From positions 22,663,666-22,727,665 of the forward strand of contig OX485807.1 in the NCBI GenBank assembly GCA_950295325.1: a stretch of DNA of 64,000 nt, written 5' to 3'. A program made the translations under genes and the position numbers. Below, piece after piece: positions 46,276 to 58,500 of the stretch. The notes beneath the pieces are model-generated. The model did no database searches. It saw only the letters and a list, made by a program, of their open reading frames with translations, and was not told where the DNA came from. Source of the DNA: Polytrichum commune (lineage: Eukaryota > Streptophyta > Polytrichopsida > Polytrichales > Polytrichaceae). Every line of letters begins with the position of its first letter. The stretch's first letter is position 1.

Positions 46276-46372
46276 GACTCTATCCCAACAATGTTACTCA
46301 CAATAAGTAGTTTCAAGCATGTCTACATTACAAATTGCTCCTTCTCAGATCATATCGACTCAAAAAAAGACA

Positions 46373-46560
46373 CATTGAGAGCCGGTTCACATGGGGTCCC
46401 AAGTCCCAAGTCTCAATCATGTTATCAAATCCTAACATGAGGGCAAATCCCAAGCTTTTGAGCCTTAGGAACCATTACATTATGGTTTATATTCACTAAA
46501 GTCGAATCTTCATTATTTTATGCATAAAAACTCTTGTTGATTGTTTGCTTTGAATGCAAA
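46373..46560 (-). repeat. Fragment of the family seen at 42211-42530
   Basis: The reverse complement carries GGCTCAAAAGCTTGGGATTT and GACTTGGGACTTGGGACC in the same order as 42470-42520. The outer end has CATGTGAACCGGCTCTCAA. A shorter relative occurs at about 41685-41712. Confidence 0.5.
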
Positions 46561-46569
46561 GTTTGATCT

Positions 46570-48325
46570 AGCAATCACATCCAAGCATGTTGACGTAACA
46601 CATGAGCCAATGTTTAGCTTGCATCAACTTTTTTGCCTCACGGGAGGATAAATTTGGCAATCATATGCTCATCGAGGACATATCTTGAAGCTATATAGGC
46701 TTATCATAGGAACCCTAGAAAACAATTTTGTTAACTTCAGAGATTAAAATTACATGTGCCTATTGGAATTTACATTATAAATGTGGATCACTAGATAAGC
46801 AGAAATTTCTCGTCCCTCGTTATTAGGGTTATCAAGATTTGCCACAGTAATTAGCAGGGTTGCAAATTGGTGTGGGTTGGAATTACATATAGTTGGCCCT
46901 CTATAGAGAGAAGAAATGCTGACCATGTGATCAACGTGATTGGAATGCCCGTTCGACCCACCCTTGGCATTAAACCCTGGCCCTCTACACTATAAGTGAT
47001 AGCATTGCCTTGTGTATTATGAACATGTGGTACTCCCCAATGCGCGAAAAATTATCAACGTTAAGCATTTAAGTGATAAGATTTGTCTCTCATCTTGACT
47101 ATTTTTTCTTCCACAAAGTGTTGATTTAATTCTCATGCTGGCCACCAACAAACATGCATCTTCTTTTTTTTGACCTTCACATCTACATAGCAAGTAATGC
47201 ACCCGGATCTTAAACATTTTATGCATGCATGGGTCAAAGGACATATTTATTATGATATTTGTGAGGCTCGCACTTGCATAGTATGTGTTTTGACTTGATG
47301 CAGTTGCAGGACTCAAATCCAAAATACACTTGTTAGAGATAAAAGAAATGAGAAAGAAACGTCGGTGTCATGCACCGACGTGAATGTGAGACTATTCTCC
47401 TTAGATTGATCATGGTTATCCATCGTGCACGTTATGGTGTAATGCTCTCCTTTCAGATGTGGGCTTTGTGGGGAGAGGGTGGTGGGGGGGGGGTGTTATG
47501 GCAGGGGTGCCGCATGTCCTTGTTGATGAAATATACTTGTTAGAAAATATTCTACCTCAGTTTAACAATTGCAAGTATTAAGTTGCTATAAAACGAACTC
47601 TACAAGTGTGTATTGCCTTCCAGGAGCTATGGCTATGGAGAAACTGTACCGAAGGGGTATGAAGCATTCACGGAAGGCTGAGGAAGATAAAATAAGGCCT
47701 AAATTTTGAAAAAAAACACTTATATAAAAATTAAAAAAAAAATCCTTCAATTTTGAGTTATTTATTTCGTATCCTCTTATTTGAAGAAGCAAAATCCTAT
47801 AAACAAATAGAACAGATGGTCCAACTACAAAACTTTTTTCTTATCTTATCTTTATGCTTGTGCTTTATGGTACATTTATTAGCACACTTGAAACGTGTTG
47901 TTTGGTACTCCCATAACTTAACACTTTTACAACCCCGACTATAGTAAGGTGACAAATTCATTTCTATATGTTGGTGATAAGTTTCAATTTTGTACTTTAA
48001 AGTGTATGCATTCTAGAAGTAGTTCACACTTACATCAAACATTGACACACTCTTATGTAACATACAATGGGTTTATACTAGGATCCAAGACTAAAGAACC
48101 CTAAAATTAACCGATCCTATTGGTTGAGACCAATATTTTGTACCCAAGGTGTGGCACCTCGTCAAGTCTCGGTGGTCCCGCCCAAGATGTACTACACTCA
48201 ATGTGAGAAACCAAATTTCAAGCTCGTGTCCACTCTAGAATGAAAAAACAAGGTTCATGGAGGGGTTGTTTTGGACCTTGCATTTATTGGACCGAGATCA
48301 TAATGCTAACCCACTATTAAACTAC
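46570..48325. other. Intergenic DNA, nothing recognised
   Basis: Has a G run at about 47485. No supported gene. Open frames are short and without motifs. Confidence 0.4.
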
Positions 48326-48330
48326 TTATC

Positions 48331-48336
48331 ACAGAG

Positions 48337-48368
<32 letters not shown>
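48331..48368. repeat. GA-rich microsatellite
   Basis: GAGAGA units with interspersed GAAAGA. Confidence 0.95.
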
Positions 48369-48600
48369 GAACGTACCTCTCATTCATCCAAAACAAAAGC
48401 TTGGAAATAGTATGAAGCCCATAGGTTATCCTTTCTTGATTGATTTGACATATTGATTAACTTTAATGACCCCGAATCAATCTACTTGAGATCATTTGAG
48501 ACAAATTGACAACAAACCTATAGGGGGTAAAGTTTTTATGTTGGATGGATGAGAGGTATGCTCATATACAACAATTCCTCCATCCATCCTTGAGTGGATG
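48366..48600. repeat. Dispersed repeat family J, copy 2
   Basis: Same orientation as 44430-44683; it lacks the MITE found next to copy 1, so it gives an empty-site comparison. Confidence 0.65.
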
Positions 48601-48734
48601 TATTCAAAGCAACATATAACTTTAGGTTGGCTAGCAACTTTAGGTTGAATATGGAGAATCCATGTAAATTTGATATGTATTATATATTAGAAGTTGATAT
48701 GCTACTTCATGACTAATGGAACAACGAAAGGGGA

Positions 48735-48965
48735 AAACCGACCACTTAGTTACCAATGGGGAAACTGAATTTGAGAATGAATTGGTTGAAGTTCAAAACT
48801 TTAGGGAGAATCACCGATTGTTTTAGAGGAATCTATGGAATATACATCGAATTGTTTTGGAAAAAACTGAATAATGACAACATGTGGTTGGACTTGGGAA
48901 CACTAGGGTTTTGACCGATTATGCCCACATGTCTCCCGTAATGGAACATTACAATATGATATTCG
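48735..48965 (+). repeat. Dispersed repeat family H, copy 3
   Basis: Contains TTAGTTACCAATGGGG, GTTGAAGTTCAAAACTTTAG, ATCTATGGAATATAC and TTTTGACCGATTATGCCC, matching the copy at 62520. Confidence 0.7.
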
Positions 48966-48969
48966 AAAG

Positions 48970-50620
48970 TTTGTTTGAGATATTGACACACATGTCTTGA
49001 CTTAGCCTCTCTACAAAAAGGTATACAAAGACTTGGGTGGTCGAAGTTAATGAGAGAATATTATTTTTTCACTTGAGTTGGGCTCACATATGCAAAATAC
49101 AAAGTTCTTGTAAAATGAACATATTAAGTATACACATTGCATGCATACCACAAAGGGAGGGGGTGTTATACTAGTGTTGAGCTCATATGGAAGAGTAAAG
49201 TTACCTAGTTCACATCTTTATATCCATCACCGAAGGATACTCTTTATATGACAAAAACAAAATCGGCATCTTTAAAGGTAAGGATTTCCAAACCCTAATT
49301 TATACCTGCCACTAAAGGATACCTTGTACCCGACCAAATTTTGGTGGGTAGCCACATGTAGGGTAATCAACATTCAACACTACCCTTTAATTATCCTTGT
49401 AGTATTTAAAGGGTAGATTATGGAAAAGAATAAAATGACACAAAAACATCCTTTTTTTTCCCTACACATTCAATATGGTACACACCATATTATAATTATG
49501 ACGCATAGATAATAATGCGTTTCTTAGCGTTCAAATGTTAATATCTCCCCTAAATCTTTGACAAATTTGGGAAGGTTGAGTCTATCTTGTAGTTCGTCTT
49601 GTGATCTGTGTAGTGAAATCCACTTGTGAACATCCATCGAGACATTTGTTGACGAAGAGATACGAAAGTTCACTTGTAGAAACAAGGAACAACAATAAGT
49701 AGCTGAATATTAACATGCACATGCTACCTTGAATTACAATTTAATAGAGTATGATCCACGTTACGTACACAATGAACAATCAAAATGTGAAACACACAAA
49801 CAATCCACATTCAAACTCGCCAAATTTCTAAGTTGATGAGAATAAAAGACTCTTATTTCCGAGAGGAAAAGAAGCTCTTTGTTTTGGAGGAAGCGAAGCT
49901 ATAAGTGAAGGGTGTATTTTGTTGGATGGGTGATACCTTAATATGAATGAAAAAACAATCATCCGAGTAACATGTAAGCACACTTAGCTCCAAAATTGTA
50001 TCAATTAGGTAACATGTAGGATAACATAAAAGCTCGGTGGGTGAAGAAGCTCAATCAATGCCCTTGGCAAATATTTATGGGCAAGGGCATCCTTTACCTT
50101 CCATCACCCTTTCAATACCCTTTTCATCTAGATACCCACCCAACTTTGGTTTATACAAGTCGTGATATGGCATCGTTTTATTTATTTTTTATTTTTAGAA
50201 TAAATTTTACACCATTCATATATCTATAATGAAGAATTCACATTTTTTGATACATGTCCATGACGTACGACATATTTGACGGTACATTGATTTTTAGCAC
50301 CATTTGGTTCTATATTGTTCAGGTAATCTTCATACCTACATAAAATTGTCCTAATACCAATTTGATTTAGAATGATATTGAGCCAAACATCAACTCGGGA
50401 GTACAAAGATTTTCTCACCTTCACATAACCACCATTATATATCAATTTTATTACAATTTTGATACTCACATTTAGAATCTTTGATACCGTTCTTGATGTT
50501 GGTTACTAATACCATGCATTCCCCTACAAACCAAACCCACGTTGGTTTAAACACGAGAAGAACAATCTTCACTTTGATAATGAAATGAGATTGGTTTTGG
50601 TGTTTGGGAGGCCAAAAGGC
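48970..50620. other. Intergenic DNA, nothing recognised
   Basis: AT-rich. No motif-bearing open frame was found. The part near 50,200-50,600 may be the 3' region of the LINE next to it. Confidence 0.35.
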
Positions 50621-50629
50621 TCATGAGAC

Positions 50630-51690
50630 TAGAGTACATCATGATGGTGTCAAACCAACTAATCCCTTGGAGTGGTGGAGTGCGGCAACCTTTGTGATAT
50701 AGAGGCTAACATCGGCTTGATGGTCCAACTGAAAGAAAAACTCGAGACTCCCTAACACTACATTTTCAAAAAGTGATTGGAGCCTATCCCTTAATGGAGT
50801 TATATAGGGGACAATGTAGCACAAAGTGTTCCTTTGTTTCCACTACACTATAAGAGCAAAAATGGCGTAATTTATTGTCTCTAGATATAGGTATAGTTGA
50901 ATGCTGTCCAATTTCAATTGCAAGTCTACGTGATTCGAGGTGCAACAAACATCAATGATCTTGTGTCGTGGTGGTGTCAAGGGTTGCTTCAAGCACAATA
51001 CGCATTCATATATGAGAAAATCTTTGAGGTGGAGGTAATCTAGTTTTCCCCCTTAAGAGATGGGATGAAGTCCACTCTTTAGCAAGAAAGGCCTCCTTGA
51101 GATCATAAAATTTAATTTTTGATGGTATGGTTTCCTCATGGGATAGGCACTATGATGCCTTCCATGTTTATGCCTTTCATGGGTTGTCGATTTGTGCCAT
51201 GTGTTAAATCAATGTGTCGGGAGAGTGAGGTTGCTCGAGTGACTAAATAAGAGGGGGGAGGGGATTTAGATGGGTAAGCCATTGTTGAAAACCCATAGTT
51301 TAGCTCAAGAGCATATAGTTCCATTGGGGAGTTCCTCCAAATTGGGTAGGTTGTCAAAGAACGCACTTTGACAGGAGACATCACGTGTATCTCCAAGCCC
51401 GTCTCAAAAACCTCATAGTGAGAGTATTTCAAGTTGCCTCCCCAAACTTTGATGCCACATGTGAAAGTCGAAAAGCACTCAAGCCTCAAATAGATGGGAT
51501 TTGAGTTCCCAACACGTGACTCCAACTATTGCTTCTCTCCCCAGGGTGACCATCAAAACCTTTCGTACCCGAGGTATTCATTCATATTCATGGGTTATCT
51601 CAAGCTGGTCCCTCCTTCCTTGCCTCATGGGTTTCATTTTCTTTTTGTTGCAGCCAAAGATCACGATTTTGGTCTTAGATAATGAACAAG
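50630..51690 (-). pseudogene. LINE reverse transcriptase, C-terminal remnant
   Basis: Reading the minus strand from 51690: SKTKIVIFGCNKKK, ITHEYE followed in a shifted frame by EYLGY (end of the palm), then CGIKVWGGNLKYSHYEVFE (thumb region, 51525-51300), and near 50900-50820 the C-terminal zinc motif NKLRHFCSYSVVETKEHF followed by LHCPLYNSI. This is the order of the 3' half of non-LTR retrotransposon ORF2. At least three frameshifts and several stops break it, and the endonuclease and the catalytic part of the reverse transcriptase are missing, consistent with the 5' truncation typical of LINEs. No clear poly(A) tail was located. Confidence 0.75.
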
Positions 51691-51959
51691 ATGGCCATAC
51701 GAGCTCCCAAAGCAATGGGTTATTGAATGGCTATGGACACGATTAGGATTTGGTGACCAATTTCCGTGGTTTCGTGTATCGTACAAGAGGTGGGTTTGCG
51801 GAGCTAAAAGCGTCCATTTAAGGCCCGCTTTCCTTAGGATAATGCAGCTTTTTGAAGTCCAAGCAAACTTTCCTTACCACTGATGAGCTGCCGCTAGTTC
51901 AATGTTCCAGAACACAAAAATTGTTCTTTAATACCCACCTGTATTTAGGTGATCAGCGA

Positions 51960-52960
51960 TTGGCAGGTATGTAGTGAGTTTTAACCTATTGTGCCGGGAC
52001 GTTCCCAAAGGGGAACTTGGACGGGAACGTTCGTACCCTCACGGGGATCACGTTCGTGCCCTGCCGCCATTAAGTCTCTTTTCTTCCCCGGGCAGCCCAG
52101 GCCTCCCGGCGTCCGCCACGTGGACCGTGCCACATCGGCACGGGACATTGACTCGCAAACCCCGCGCCCAATCGGACTGCTCCCTGCACAGCAGTCACGC
52201 GCGGATACGAACGAGACGCTGTATACGAGTACAGATACGGGTTGGAATACGAGGGAGGGCGTGACTGTGGAGGGGGGGGGGGTGTTGGGAGGCCGTAGGG
52301 GGGGGGCGGATACGTAGAGGGAGGGAGGGAGGGGGAATACGTAGAGGGGCGTAGGGGGGGAGTGTGGGTTTGGAGGGAGGAGAGGCGAGGCTGGTGTGGG
52401 CCAACGTCGTCGCTGCGGAGGAAGCGAGCCGGCGCTGTTGAAGCGAGCCTGATCATCATCACAACAGCCGCGCTGCGTTACGGAGAGCAAGCGCACCGTC
52501 GCCTCGAGCACGGCGGTGTGCTGTGGCAGCTGCGCGCGCGTCCGGAGTAAGCTATCGGGGGGTTGGCGAGGGAGGGAAGGGGAGGTGATGGTCGCGCGGA
52601 GTTGAGGTGTTGGGGCACTGTTACTTGAGGCGGAGTTCTGGCGGGGGATCGGGGCACGAGGGCGAGGAGGAGCGTAGGGTGGAGGCTTATTAGTGGTAGG
52701 AATTGGAGCGAGGTGGCGGGTGGCGGGGGCTGGGGCTATAGGGGGCGAGGTTTGTGGCTCGGTCTAAGGGGTTGGACTGCCGACGGCGACGTGAGGAGAT
52801 TTTGGCTACCGTCGGCCGATTGGGAGAGGTTAGGTTCGGAGAGCGGAGGGTGAATTGGAGGAGACCGGCTGTGTGGTTTCTTGTGGAGGCGGAGGGAGTC
52901 GGGAAGCTGGTGCCATTGTAACGGAAGTTCATGTCGCCCGCGATAAGCACCTCCCTGCAT
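51960..52960. promoter_or_regulatory. GC-rich island, candidate distal promoter or 5' exon region
   Basis: Composition shifts sharply from AT-rich repeat DNA to GC-rich, CpG-rich DNA. The segment includes several G runs and reads in all frames as low-complexity Pro/Arg/Gly. No protein-coding frame is convincing. It lies 2.6-3.6 kb upstream of the ECT start codon on the same strand, so it could be that gene's transcription start with a long 5' UTR intron, or the promoter of an unrecognised gene. Inference from composition only. Confidence 0.35.
52319..52335 (+). other. Predicted G-quadruplex motif
   Basis: GGGAGGGAGGGAGGGGG has four G tracts of three or more separated by single A. More G9-G10 runs lie within 60 bases on either side. 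The neighbouring sequence repeats ATACGTAGAGG. Confidence 0.8.
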
Positions 52961-52964
52961 TTAG

Positions 52965-55520
52965 TTCGTCAATTGTGAAACCCGTGAACTGAGTTCGCCA
53001 GTGGTTTCCGCTTGGGAAGCTCGTCGTGTTGGTCTCGTACGTTTGGCGAGTAAGGAGATATGGCGGCAGTCGCTCAGCCCGCTGAACGTATCCTTATAAT
53101 GTGCATTTGAACATAGAAAGTTGTCTTTAACGGTGCAGGCGGGGCTCTACAAATACTAACGACTTATAAGGACACACAGCGATTGAGTCCCTGGCGCAAG
53201 TATTTGATATTGAAAAATGTTTCTTCGTCCGGTGTACAACGGGGACGTGGGAACATGATGTACGGCAGCGAGTGTGTGAGGGAGTGCCGGTCGTTTGCGT
53301 TCCAGACAAAGAAGCTGGACTTCCTTATTTAAGTCCTGTGCGTTCATTGCTTGAAAAGCTCCGCTTACAGGAGGGGGTGCCTTTGGCATTCATTTTTGTC
53401 TTTCAAGAAGTCATTCTGTGAGCTCCATCTTGAGTTGAACGGGGTGTTGTAAGCTTTTTGTGATTGCCGAGAGCTTTGTTTAACTCTTAAACAACTCGCC
53501 TTGGCCGAGAAGGGTACAATGAGGACCTTGACTCTACAGTTATTCTGGTTCTGGTCCTTTTCAATAGAGTCTACTTATACGAAGTTGAATTGCGTTAGTC
53601 TGTTGACGAGAAGCTTGATCATGAGCGAAGATGGTGAAGGACTCGGCAGATCAGGGGACAGGATACATTCCTCTGATGTCCATTAATGTCTTCGTTGACA
53701 CGGACCTACCATAATCCATCGCTCACCGAATTGTAAGTTTTCAGCTGTTTGTCAGGGACTCCAACAAGTATATGTCAGTCGCGTATACTTCTTTGTAGTT
53801 TCTCTGGAATTGGCAGGCGCGCCGTAAGTTGGCTCTACATCCAGGTTGTTGAAACACAGACTCTGAAGTCATTTTGGCGAAACGTGACTTCAGGTGATGA
53901 ATAGTAACAGTAACGTGCGACGTTGTAGACACCGCAAAATTTTGTGGCTGCGTTCTTGAAACTTCTGAGGTGGACATATAAGCTTGGTATTGCATCGTTT
54001 AAATAGGATGAAACCGACACTGAAGGCGGGATTGTGACCTGTAGAACCTTTCTCCTTTTCTTCTTTGCCTTGTTCTTGAAAACAATGAATTCATTGCAAG
54101 AAGGGCACGAACAATGAGCAGCCGCAGCCGGGGAGACTTCACGAGGGAGGTGGCAAAAATAAGTACCAAGGGCTCCATTCTTGTTTGTCCTTCCAGAACT
54201 TTTTGCCTGTGAGTTTTTCGCAAGTGATGAGACTCGCATCAGTCTTTTTGTGGCCGACTTGCTTCCAAGTTCTATGCAAGGCCTACGTCAAGCGTAAACC
54301 TACCTCCTCTGCGTTTTATTGACATGAGTCGACAGAGTGGCGGGTTTAGAAAGTTAGCTCCATTAGAACGAGAACGACTCCTTTTCCCGACAACTGCACT
54401 CTTGTGTTCTCGCTCAATGCGCTTATCTGTTTCGCTGTTTTCTTTCTGAAACATACGATTCAGGTCTGATATACGAACTTAGCGTGGAACTTACGAAAAT
54501 GCTTAGGTTTCGAGAAGTGCGGTGATTTATCTCTGGAATCGGTGCAGTTTCTCGTGTATGGCCAACGAGAGTGCACTTTTGGATGACGTGACTTTGTTGT
54601 TATGAATGAAAGGAATATAGTGGATCGCCTGTTGGAGGAAGCCGCACTACTGAGCACGAGAGCAATCATTGCCCATCGAAGCATTTCCCTCGGAGACTCT
54701 GTCGTCAGTCTCTTAGGCTTAAATCTGTGTATTCTTTCACCGCTTGCGATTTACGCAAAATAGGGTTTACATTTTAGGTCTTTTACTTGTAAGCGCAAAT
54801 CCTTGATAGCACTATTCTTAGGGTACACGGCTATATCTACTGGCATGGGTACACACGACGAAGGTTTTTTGCGTCTCTCTGACTGTACGAACCGAGCACC
54901 TTGTCTGTTTTTTCCTTAAAATTTCTTAACAAAAAGAGTGAATGGAGCATTTTGCACGGCGGCCACTAACTTTAGAGACTCCAAAGGGTTCATTATTGAT
55001 TATGGTTGATATTTTTTTAGCGTCTCATGTCATCACCTGCACTCTTTTCGATGTATTTGATTGGTGGCCGGGCGAGCCAGCAAACCTGTTAGTAGTGATG
55101 AACGGCTTATTCTGCTTAAGGACACCAACCGAGCCTTTTCTTACATACAAGGAGAATGCTCGAAAGTGTCTGGTTGTCTGATGCCACTCTCATTATTACT
55201 TCGTTACAATTCGCAAATTCTTTTCATGGTAGACTGGACGTATCCTACTGTGTGGTGTTCGTCCACTGTGCGCTACTTTTACTTCCTTTTACTCCTTCAC
55301 ATTCAAATTGAGTAAGTAAGACAACTTGTGGCCCAACTCCATTAGTCCACACGTTGTGTTGGACATTTGTTGGAAAATTTGTCTGGGACCCTCGAGCAAA
55401 TTCCGGCTTCAGTTGAGGAACATACAAGTCGACTTAGAAGTCCAAGTTGATATTCTTGAGTTTCTTAACTGCCATTGCAAAATTCTAGGTTCAACGAGTT
55501 TTTCCTAAAAGCTACTGTTC
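52965..55520. other. Low-repeat DNA upstream of the ECT gene
   Basis: Single-copy in appearance, moderate GC, with no repeat family shared with the rest of the window. Open frames are under 135 codons and lack motifs; the minus-strand frames 53835-54239 and 53741-53995 overlap without support. It may be a 5' UTR intron of the ECT gene or contain an unrecognised gene. Confidence 0.35.
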
Positions 55521-55527
55521 TTATAAC

Positions 55528-55560
55528 TAGGGTTAGAGGGTTTGAAGGTGTTAGGGTTCC
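55528..55560 (+). promoter_or_regulatory. Telo-box-like cluster
   Basis: CTAGGGTTAGAGGGTTT and TTAGGGTTCC lie 24-56 bases upstream of the ECT start codon. Telo-boxes (AAACCCTA and its complement) are known in plants just downstream of transcription starts of translation-related genes. Here the match is imperfect; the role is inferred from position. Confidence 0.4.
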
Positions 55561-55583
55561 ACATATTGAATTTGGCTTGCACA

Positions 55584-58500
55584 ATGCGTTTACTTAACCT
55601 GAGGTATCTACCAGAACTGAGCGAACTGCTGCAAAATCTGAAAGTGGACACTGAGAATCAGGCCAGTGACCTCAATCCTGAGGTATGTCACACTGTCCGA
55701 TTTTAAACCGTATTTGGATTATTTTGAATGTGGGTGTGTCTAGTTCTAGCTGGATGGCAGGCAGTGCACCTTTATCCTTTCCTAGTTAATTTTCACTCTG
55801 TATTTAAATCTTACCTCAATATTGATTTGTACTAGAGATTGTATAGTTAACATGGTGCAAACATACGAGCAATGCTTAGAGCAGGCCACGTTTTCCCCCA
55901 TGTCTACGAAGCCATTTCAAGACTTGACATCAAATCCATCAAAAGGATCTTAATACACACTGAATCCTGATAACTTCTGTGTCCATATTGCAGGTGCCTG
56001 CCAATCAGGATGAGATTTCCTCTGATGGAAGTGGAGATGCCTCTGCATCAGGTGAAGCTGGTGATGCGGTAACTACAAATGGCACACGTGAGGGAGCTGT
56101 AGAGGGGGGAATGTACTACATGGGCGGCATGAATGCTTATCCACCTCATGGCTATATATATAACTATCCTCAAGGAGGTAAATTTGACTTTGTTCTTGCT
56201 CTTGTAAAATGCCTAGAATCAGTGAATTTAACGACTCATTGTTAGAGCTATCCGCAGTGGCATATAAGTAATATGAACCCTACTGTTTACACTAGGGATG
56301 CCATAAACAACTGGCTCATGACCATTGAATCTACGACAAGTTGAACTCTGTGTTCTCACTCGTAAATCTATTGCAGGTTTCGAGTCTCCAATGGGTGGTG
56401 AATGGGATGAGTACTCCACAATTGTTGTTGATGGTGTAGAGCATCCTTCACCTGTAAGTAACTCAGAAGCCAAACCTGTACCACTCATGGGATTCAGAAC
56501 TTCAACAATCAACGGTGGAAGATGCGTCGCCATATAACAATTCTTTCAATGCGTGTATCCTCTTTTTTGCTGCTCACTCTTCTGCCTTCACACTGCATTT
56601 TGTGGTCTCATGCTGTTTTGGTTGGCTGTGTACAGGGCGTGTATGGTGAGGCTGGTGGCTCTGTGTTTCTACACGCCACTGGCTATGGGTATGCGTCGCA
56701 GCCATCTTACAGTCCTTACAATCCAGGAACACCTATACCAACAATAGGTGCAGACGGCCAGCTCTATGGTCCCCAGGCTTTCCAGTACCAAAACCATATT
56801 TATCAACAGCCTTTATCTCCAGGTGCCCAGTATATGGCTTCGCCCAACGCAGTGGCAGGTGGAGATGTTCCTTTGTCAGGAACCGGGGAGCCTACCCCTC
56901 CTGGGGTAGATGGCAAGATTACAATGTCAAACGGTGGCCCGAGACCTGGTTACCCAGCAATGGCCCTCATTCCTCCGCATGGACCTTATGGCAGAGGTGT
57001 TTTACCTCTAGCAATTCATACCCCAGGTTCACAGGACGTACGCTATGAAGGATTGAGGGCTGCAGCACCCTCCTGGGCGGATGTGACAAAAACGACAGAT
57101 GGGCAGCAGAGACTAGGGGTTCCATCAATGGCTTCTCAGCAGTTGTCTGCCCCCGGAGTTCCTGCCCAGTCATTGAGACATATCACACCCTTGCAGGTGA
57201 GACAATTAGCTGAGGTCCTGGAGATAAATGAAGTGCTAGTAGGGACTGCATCAGGGGGAGAGAGTGTGGTCTCCCTTATGGTTTAGGAAGCGGTTAATTT
57301 TCAAGATGTCTGTGTGACTATGCTTCGTGGCCGAGTCTGCATTTCTTTCACCACACTACTGCAGTGGATAACCCTAAAAACTTGTTGTGTTCCTGGTGGA
57401 AGGTTGGGGTTGGGAGAGCAATGCCTGTCTACAACTAGAACCTGAAGTTATGAGGTGTCATGTGGGTGCAGGTACATATCCAATCACCTCAGCACCAAAG
57501 AACACCACTGGGGCTGGCATCACCCAATCTGGGTCCCGGGAGTCTACCAAGGGGATACCCGCCGCTGACCGCAGTCATGAATGGTCCCGGCGGTCCAGGG
57601 AGAGCTCGGGGGAATGCATCAATGGAGACAAGGCCAAATGGTCGCGGAGGCTGGATTGGCATCGACAAGGGCAAGCAGAGAGGAAGAGGCGGTGGAGGTA
57701 TTGGCAATACTAATGGTGGTCTTGATCCTTTGAACGAGCAGAACAGAGGACCCCGAACAATAAGAAACAGGAACCAGAGGGCAGTACCTGGTGGAGTAAT
57801 GAGACACACGAGAGGACAGGGTGGAAACTCATCAGGGATTGGCGATCCTCAGAATGGTTTTGCAAACAGAGATCAATATAACAAGCCGGACTTCATCACA
57901 AACTATGAAAACGCAAAGTTTTTTGTGATCAAGTCATATAGCGAGGACGATATTCATAAGAGCATCAAATACAATGTGTGGGCTAGTACTCCAGTGGGAA
58001 ACAAAAGGCTGGATTCTGCATACCAGGAGGCTTTGACAAAGTGCAGCGGGGACACAAATAAGTACCCTGTCTTCCTCTTCTTCTCGGTAAGCTCTTGCAC
58101 AACCTGTTGTTGTGCTTCCTCTGGGTTCAAGAGGCAGGCCCTGTTTGGTGCATTTGTTCTCTGCATTCCTTTTGCAGGCCTCCTCCAGTGGATGTGTGCA
58201 TGGACTGTAGTGTAGCTTGTGAGCATTCTTTTCTCCCAGGATTGCTCTTGCTTAACAGTGCGGATCACTGAACGTCAAACATGGGGTGGAGGCCTTTGTG
58301 CTGTACTGCGCCGGGAAGCTTTATTGAGAATATCTACATTCTAAATATATCAGGTTTGAGGTACTGATATGATCCCAACCATTGCTCAGGTGAATGCAAG
58401 TGGGCAATTCTGTGGGGTGGCCCAGATGACCGGGCCTGTTGATTTTGCTGAAAGCGTGGACTACTGGCAGCAGGACAAATGGAACGGTCGATTTCCTGTA

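Noticed and set aside
51974..52550. Overlapping ORFs of up to 176 codons on both strands in the GC island
   Set aside because: Stop codons are rare in GC-rich DNA; the products are Pro/Arg/Gly-rich and all frames are open to a similar degree.
56522..57286. 254-codon ORF read as a separate gene
   Set aside because: It is exon 4 of the ECT gene plus flanking intron sequence; splice sites at 56635/56636 and 57196/57197 define the exon.
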